Origin: an uncultured Paracoccaceae bacterium | GTDB lineage: Bacteria > Pseudomonadota > Alphaproteobacteria > Rhodobacterales > Rhodobacteraceae | Assembly: GCA_947500775.1 (NCBI GenBank) | Contig: CANMTD010000001.1 | Coordinates: 372,001 to 436,000 of the forward strand | DNA: 64,000 bases | Reading direction: 5' to 3' | In this document: positions 59,714-64,000 of the stretch, in pieces | How positions within the stretch are numbered: the first letter of the stretch is position 1 | Layout: each line of letters opens with the position of its first letter | Program-made: the position numbers and the translations under genes | The notes under the pieces: model-generated | Seen by the model: the letters and a program-made list of their open reading frames with translations, nothing else | Databases searched by the model: none | What the model was told of the DNA's origin: nothing

Positions 59714-61125
59714 GGCAGCATTTCCTTCAGCCGCAGGGTGGCGATGCGTTCGACCTGACGGCAGGCCTCGGTAAATTCGGTATCGGGGTCGTGATCGATG
59801 CGGCGCTGGAACGCGGCCAGAATGCCGGGTTTGTCGTGATCGCGCACCGCGATGATGAAGGGAAAGCCGAATTTGCCGGTATAGCGGTCGTTCAGCGCGG
59901 TGAAACTGGCGCGTTCGCCATCGGTCAGCGCATCCAGCCCGGCCGAGGATTGTTCGGCCGTGCTGTGGTCGGTCAACTGCTTGGCGGCGGCCAGTTTTCC
60001 GGCCAGATCGGGGTGGGCGCGCAGCACCGCCAGCCGGTCGCGGGCTTCGGCGGCGCGAAACGCCCGGCACAGCGCCGAAGCCAGGCCGGTCGCGGTGTCA
60101 TGGGCAGGGCCAAGCTCCAGCTCAAAGGCGCGCTCGGCGACCCATGGCGAATGTTCGAACACGCCGCCATAGGCCGCGACAAAACTGGCGCGATCCATCT
60201 GCGACGGGCGATCGAACGGCACCGGCGGGTGGGCCTGTTGCCAATGCTGGGCAATGTCGATCCGCCGGGCGAACCAGACATCCGCGTGGCTTTGGGCATA
60301 GTCGATGAACCGGCGCAGGGCCTGAACCCGTCCGGGGCGTCCGGCCAGACGGCAATGCAGCCCGATCGACATCATGCCGGCCTGCCCGTCGGCACCTTCG
60401 GCATAAAGCGCATCGAAGCTGTCCTTGAGATAGGCAAAGAACTGATCGCCGGAATTGAACCCCTGCGGCGTGGCAAAGCGCATGTCGTTGGCATCCAGCG
60501 TGTAGGGCACGATCAGCTGATCGCGGTCGCCGATCTGCACCCAATAGGGCAGATCGTCGGCATAGCTGTCGGCGACATAGTCGAACCCGCCCTCTTCCGC
60601 CGCCAGCCGCAGGGTGTTGACCGAACAGCGCCCGCAATACCAGCCGCGCGGGCGTTCGCCGGTCACCTCGGTGTGCAGGCGGATCGCCTGTTCCATATGG
60701 GCGCGTTCGTCGTCGGGGGTGAAATCCTTGTATTCGATCCATTTCAGCCCGTGGCTGGCGATCTCCCATTCGGCCGATTGCATGGCGGCCACCTGTTCGG
60801 GGCTGCGGGCCAGGGCGGTGGCGACGCCAAAGACGGTGACCGGAACCTCCGCGCCCGTAAACAGCCGGTGCAGCCGCCAGAACCCGGCGCGGGCGCCGTA
60901 TTCGTAAATCGATTCCATGTTCCAGTGGCGCTGGCCGGGCCAGGGTGCGGCGCCGACGATTTCGGACAGGAACGCCTCGGACGCGGCATCGCCGTGCAGG
61001 GTGCAGTTTTCGCCGCCCTCTTCGTAGTTCACCACGAACTGAACCGCGATTTTTGCGCCCCCGGGCCAGTTCGCCGCCGGAGGGGTGGCCCCATGGCCAA
61101 TCATGTCGCGCGGATATCGGGTCAC
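59710..61125 (-). CDS. puuE: Allantoinase (PuuE) fused to OHCU decarboxylase (UraD)
   Basis: 471 residues in two enzymes. Residues 1-~305 are a polysaccharide-deacetylase-like, metal-independent allantoinase (YPRDMIGHGATPP, WYCGRCSVNTLRLAAEEGGFDY). Residues ~310-471 are the OHCU decarboxylase (FVAAYGGVFEHSPWVAERAF, LRAHPDLAGKLA, KFGFPFIIAVR). They catalyse consecutive steps: OHCU to (S)-allantoin to allantoate. No frameshift; one continuous frame. First gene of the minus-strand ureide operon. The order (allantoinase first) is known in other proteobacteria. Confidence 0.92.
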   Translation of the reverse strand: MTRYPRDMIGHGATPPAANWPGGAKIAVQFVVNYEEGGENCTLHGDAASEAFLSEIVGAAPWPGQRHWNMESIYEYGARAGFWRLHRLFTGAEVPVTVFGVATALARSPEQVAAMQSAEWEIASHGLKWIEYKDFTPDDERAHMEQAIRLHTEVTGERPRGWYCGRCSVNTLRLAAEEGGFDYVADSYADDLPYWVQIGDRDQLIVPYTLDANDMRFATPQGFNSGDQFFAYLKDSFDALYAEGADGQAGMMSIGLHCRLAGRPGRVQALRRFIDYAQSHADVWFARRIDIAQHWQQAHPPVPFDRPSQMDRASFVAAYGGVFEHSPWVAERAFELELGPAHDTATGLASALCRAFRAAEARDRLAVLRAHPDLAGKLAAAKQLTDHSTAEQSSAGLDALTDGERASFTALNDRYTGKFGFPFIIAVRDHDKPGILAAFQRRIDHDPDTEFTEACRQVERIATLRLKEMLP

Positions 61126-61274
61126 GTGTCTTCTCCTGCCGGTGGTTTCCTTTGTAATCCAGATAATTGCCTCGCGTTTTCAAAAAAATACTGAAAGACC
61201 TATCCGGGGATGAAATGGTCGATTTTTGCATCCGTTCAGGGCAGAAAGAGACAGGCAATCACAAGGATCAGGCG

Positions 61275-61640
61275 ATGAGCGATGCAAGCGGCTATCTGAC
61301 CACGCATATTCTGGACACCGCGCGGGGGTGCCCGGCGGCGGGGATCACGATCCTGCTGTACCGGGTGTCGGGCAACAGCCACCGCAAAATCGCGCAGGCC
61401 GTGACCAACGCAGACGGGCGCACCGATGCACCGATCCTGCCGCAGGGAAAATTCGCGGCGGGCGAATACGAGCTGATCTTTCAGGTCGGCGATTACCTGC
61501 GCGCAACCGGCCAAGCGGGCGAGGCGCCGCTGTTTCTGGATCAGATCCCGATCCGCTTTGGTATGAGCGATCCGGCCGCGCATTACCATGTGCCGCTGTT
61601 GCTGTCGCCCTATGGCTATTCAACCTATCGCGGCAGCTGA
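61275..61640 (+). CDS. uraH: 5-hydroxyisourate hydrolase (transthyretin-like)
   Basis: 121 residues. The N-terminal LTTHILDTARGCPA (His of the active site), the central NADGRTDAPIL (Arg) and the C-terminal YRGS tetrapeptide, required for activity, are all present. Hydrolyses the product of PuuD to OHCU. ATG at 61275 with AAGGA upstream; the frame extends further but that part is not homologous. Divergent from the puuE fusion (149-bp spacer); the 3' end overlaps the LysR gene by 21 bases, convergently. Confidence 0.92.
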   Translation: MSDASGYLTTHILDTARGCPAAGITILLYRVSGNSHRKIAQAVTNADGRTDAPILPQGKFAAGEYELIFQVGDYLRATGQAGEAPLFLDQIPIRFGMSDPAAHYHVPLLLSPYGYSTYRGS

Positions 61641-62558
61641 CAGCCCCTGCATCTGCGCGGCCATGTCGGCCCGGCAGCGGGGGATCATGTAATCCATGAA
61701 AATCTGGACCTTCGCCTCTTTCAGCTTGCGGTGCGGTGACAGGCAAACCAGTTGGGTGGGCGTCGGCGGTGTGGCCTGCGCCACCGGAACCAGCGTGCCC
61801 CGACGCAGGTGATCGGCAACCTCGAACAGGGGTTTCAGCACGATCCCGTGCCCGTTCAGCGCCCAGCCGGTCAACACATCGCCGTCATCCGATTCAAACG
61901 GGCCGGTGACGTTATAGCGTTTGGTGCCCTGATCGGTTTTCAGCGCCCATTGGAATTCCTTGGCGCCGGGAAAGCGCAGGTTCAGGCAATCGTGGCCGTC
62001 ATCCACCAGCGCCGCGCCATCGGGCGGCATCCCACGCGCGGCCACATAGGCGGGGGCCGCGCATAACAGGCGCGGGCAATCGGCCACCACCCGCATTTTC
62101 AGGTTGCTGTCCGACAGCGGCCCCAGATGAAAGGCCACGTCCAGCCCTTCGGCGGCAATATCGACCGCGCGGTCCGACAGGCGCAGCCGCACGTCGATCT
62201 GGGGATAGGCGGCTTTGAATTCCGGCACATGCGGCGCGATCAGCCGCCGCCCGATGCCCAGCGGGGCCGCCACGAACACGGTGCCGCGCGGATTCTGGTT
62301 GGCGGCGATGACCTGGGCCTCGGCCTCGGCCACGGTGGCCAGAATATTGCGGGCGCCATCATAGAACAGCCGCCCGTTTTCGGTGGGTTGCAGGCTGCGG
62401 GTGGTACGGTTGAACAGGCGCACGCCCAGATGTTTTTCCAGCTCGGACACCCGGCTGGAGGCCACGGCGGGCGAGGTGCGCTGATCGCGGGCGGCCGCGC
62501 TCATGCTGCCCAATTCATAGACGCGGACAAACATTTTGATATCGTTCAGATAGGCCAT
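61620..62558 (-). CDS. LysR-family transcriptional regulator
   Basis: 312 residues from the ATG at 62558 (MAYLNDIKMFVRVYE); in-frame ATGs upstream, at 62594 and beyond, have no better ribosome site. HTH at about 15-60 (GSMSAAARDQRTSPAVASSRV), effector domain following. The CrgA/AaeR-like subfamily. Divergent from puuD across a 103-bp spacer, so it likely regulates urate oxidation. Confidence 0.83.
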   Translation of the reverse strand: MAYLNDIKMFVRVYELGSMSAAARDQRTSPAVASSRVSELEKHLGVRLFNRTTRSLQPTENGRLFYDGARNILATVAEAEAQVIAANQNPRGTVFVAAPLGIGRRLIAPHVPEFKAAYPQIDVRLRLSDRAVDIAAEGLDVAFHLGPLSDSNLKMRVVADCPRLLCAAPAYVAARGMPPDGAALVDDGHDCLNLRFPGAKEFQWALKTDQGTKRYNVTGPFESDDGDVLTGWALNGHGIVLKPLFEVADHLRRGTLVPVAQATPPTPTQLVCLSPHRKLKEAKVQIFMDYMIPRCRADMAAQMQGLSAAAIG

Positions 62559-62602
62559 GGTATTTTCAAGGGCTTGTTGAAAGTGCTGATCCATTTTCAG
62601 GA

Positions 62603-62630
62603 TTAACAAAAAGGCGCGGCAGGGTATAGC
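62603..62630 (+). promoter_or_regulatory. Candidate puuD promoter
   Basis: TTAACA (62603-62608; five of six -35 positions), a 16-base spacer, then TATAGC (62625-62630; four of six). Predicted start of transcription about 25 bases before the puuD ATG. TTTG-TACG-CAAA just downstream (62632-62643) could be a LysR half-dyad. Confidence 0.4.
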
Positions 62631-62661
62631 GTTTGTACGCAAAGGCGAAAGGAACTGTGGG

Positions 62662-63882
62662 ATGTATGATTTGGCGATCATGGGCGCGTGGCTGGAGTTC
62701 GCCATTCGCTGGCTGCATGTCATCACGGGGATCGCCTGGATCGGGTCGTCGTTCTATTTCATCGCGCTGGATCTGGGGTTGCGCCGGGACCGCCCGTTGG
62801 CCAGCGGCGCCGATGGCGAGGAATGGCAGGTCCACGGCGGCGGGTTCTACCACATCCAGAAATATCTGGTCGCGCCCGAGGCGATGCCCGATCACCTGAC
62901 ATGGTTCAAATGGGAAAGCTATGCCACATGGCTGTCAGGGTTCGCGCTGTTGTGCGTGGTCTATTATCTGGGGGCCGAGTTTTATCTGGTCGACCCCGAG
63001 GTGCTGGATATTCCGGCGTGGCAGGCGGTGCTGATTTCGCTGGCCTCCCTTGGGTTCGGCTGGCTGGCCTATGACCTGATCTGCAAATCAAAGTTCGGCG
63101 ATGACAATACCCGGCTGATGATCTTTCTCTATGTGATCCTTGTGATCATGGCCTGGGGCTATACGCAGGTCTTTACCGGGCGGGCGGCGTTTCTGCATCT
63201 GGGGGCCTTCACCGCCACGATCATGTCGGCCAATGTGTTCATGATCATCATCCCGAACCAGAAGATCGTCGTGGCGGACCTGAAGGCCGGGCGCATCCCC
63301 GATCCGATCTATGGCAAGATCGCCAAGCAACGGTCGACCCACAACAACTACCTGACCCTGCCGGTGCTGTTCCTGATGCTGTCGAACCATTACCCGCTGG
63401 CGTTCGGCACGGCCTATAACTGGGTCATCGCCTCGCTGGTGTTCCTGATGGGGGTGACGATCCGGCATTATTTCAACTCGGTCCACGCGCGCAAGGGCAA
63501 CCCGACGTGGACATGGGCCGCGACCGTGATCCTGTTCATCCTGATCGCCTGGCTGTCGACCGAACCGGGCAAGGAACCGGTCGAAGAGGCGCAATTGTCC
63601 GGCACCGCGCTGAAACTGGCGCAGGCAGAGGGGTTCGACGCGGTTTATGAAACGGTGCTGGGGCGCTGTTCGATGTGTCACGCCCGCGAACCCGCGTGGG
63701 AGGGGCTGCATTGGGCGCCCAAGGGCGTGCATCTGGAAACCGAGGCCGACGTCGCCCGCCACGGGCGCGAGATTTATCTGCAGGCCGGGGTCAGCCACGC
63801 GATGCCGCCCGCCAACCTGTCGTTCATCGAGCCTGAGGAACGGGCCCGCATCGTGCAGTGGTATCGCGGGGCCGGGGGCTAG
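62662..63882 (+). CDS. puuD: Membrane-bound cytochrome urate oxidase
   Basis: 406 residues: N-terminal integral-membrane urate hydroxylase domain with about eight helices (WLHVITGIAWIGSSFYFIAL; HNNYLTLPVLFLMLSNHY) and a C-terminal cytochrome c domain with CSMCH (Cys336, Cys339, His340) and a distal Met in VSHAMPPANLSF. Converts urate to 5-hydroxyisourate and passes electrons to the respiratory chain rather than to oxygen directly. Starts the pathway feeding uraH and puuE-uraD. ATG 62662, with AGGA upstream. Stop overlaps that of the convergent gene at the right edge. Confidence 0.9.
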   Translation: MYDLAIMGAWLEFAIRWLHVITGIAWIGSSFYFIALDLGLRRDRPLASGADGEEWQVHGGGFYHIQKYLVAPEAMPDHLTWFKWESYATWLSGFALLCVVYYLGAEFYLVDPEVLDIPAWQAVLISLASLGFGWLAYDLICKSKFGDDNTRLMIFLYVILVIMAWGYTQVFTGRAAFLHLGAFTATIMSANVFMIIIPNQKIVVADLKAGRIPDPIYGKIAKQRSTHNNYLTLPVLFLMLSNHYPLAFGTAYNWVIASLVFLMGVTIRHYFNSVHARKGNPTWTWAATVILFILIAWLSTEPGKEPVEEAQLSGTALKLAQAEGFDAVYETVLGRCSMCHAREPAWEGLHWAPKGVHLETEADVARHGREIYLQAGVSHAMPPANLSFIEPEERARIVQWYRGAGG

Positions 63883-64000
63883 GCGTTGCTTTGGTGCATC
63901 GCCTCGGCAAAACCTTTCAGCAACATCGCTTCGCCGTCGGCCTGGATCACCTGCACCCCCTGCGCCTGCAGGGCGGTGACGTAATAGGGCGCAATCGCCT
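63879..64000 (-). CDS. C-terminal fragment of an unidentified protein (cut by window edge)
   Basis: The last 40 codons of a minus-strand gene, ending LLKGFAEAMHQSNA and a TAG whose complement overlaps the puuD TAG (CTAG). The rest lies beyond the right edge. The piece is too short to classify; no motif is recognisable. A role in purine metabolism is possible from context only. Confidence 0.5.
   Translation of the reverse strand, partial: AIAPYYVTALQAQGVQVIQADGEAMLLKGFAEAMHQSNA

Noticed and set aside
1-64000. tRNA, rRNA, CRISPR, prophage or insertion sequence
   Set aside because: Spacers were scanned by eye for T-loop-like GTTCRA motifs, regular repeats, integrase or transposase fragments; none was found. 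Structured small RNAs cannot be excluded without a covariance-model search.

Overview
The window is a compact, GC-rich (roughly 63-65 percent by eye) chromosomal segment of an alphaproteobacterium, almost certainly a Rhodobacteraceae/Roseobacter-group organism. This rests on the gene families and their order: short HisG with HisZ beside HisS, a TauR-Xsc-SoeABC sulfonate block, separate saccharopine-pathway enzymes, paired GcvT-fused dimethylglycine-dehydrogenase-like flavoproteins, the PAS-7 type histidine kinase, PuuD-type urate oxidase and a PuuE-UraD fusion. I see no transposase, integrase, phage gene, CRISPR array, rRNA or tRNA. Long open frames antisense to real genes are common and are a by-product of the codon bias.

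Layout. 1-5.1 kb: the start of xdhA (cut by the left edge), a small VOC protein and dnaE. 5.1-6.5 kb: a sparse AT-richer stretch with a 51-residue ORF, an orphan roadblock/LC7 protein and slyX. 6.6-9.9 kb: hisS-hisZ-hisG. 10-11.5 kb: an aldehyde dehydrogenase. 11.5-14.5 kb: D-lyxose/D-mannose isomerase and a PfkB fructokinase, divergent from a ROK regulator. 14.5-20 kb: two 814-residue FAD-GcvT dehydrogenases behind an XRE-cupin regulator. 20-28 kb: soeABC, xsc and tauR, which turn sulfoacetaldehyde into acetyl phosphate plus sulfite and oxidise the sulfite. 28-30.4 kb: two saccharopine dehydrogenases for lysine breakdown. 30.5-34.4 kb: a DUF1330 protein, a LysR regulator and a two-component system.

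34.6-43.1 kb: an operon with an acyl-CoA synthetase, a complete branched-chain-type ABC transporter (livGHMKF) and a PaaK-like CoA ligase, divergent from the kinase/regulator pair; this looks like a capture-and-activate system for an unidentified carboxylic acid. 43.3-45.4 kb: a fatty acid desaturase, a TetR regulator and a RidA protein. 45.4-56.9 kb: a galactoside regulon: IclR plus ABC ATPase on one strand, and on the other a sugar ABC transporter, GH4 and GH42 glycosidases, an SDR dehydrogenase, a lactonase, DgoK and DgoA, which together outline the De Ley-Doudoroff route but without a galactonate dehydratase.

56.9-64 kb: purine ring catabolism: an NCS2 urate/xanthine permease, AllA, AllE, the allantoinase-OHCU decarboxylase fusion, HIU hydrolase, a LysR regulator and the membrane cytochrome urate oxidase PuuD. 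Allantoate amidohydrolase is missing from the window.

Regulatory DNA is informative. CTGG(A/C)CCTA(A/T) repeats about two helical turns apart lie upstream of both tauR and xsc; TTTCACG half-sites precede the XRE-cupin operon; CTACATATGTAG lies between tetR and ridA; and two near-identical arrays of three GTACA-like repeats at exact 11-bp spacing sit inside two unrelated operons (soeA/soeB and livG/livH). The last has no obvious explanation and is among the most promising leads, together with the liv/two-ligase/two-component locus.
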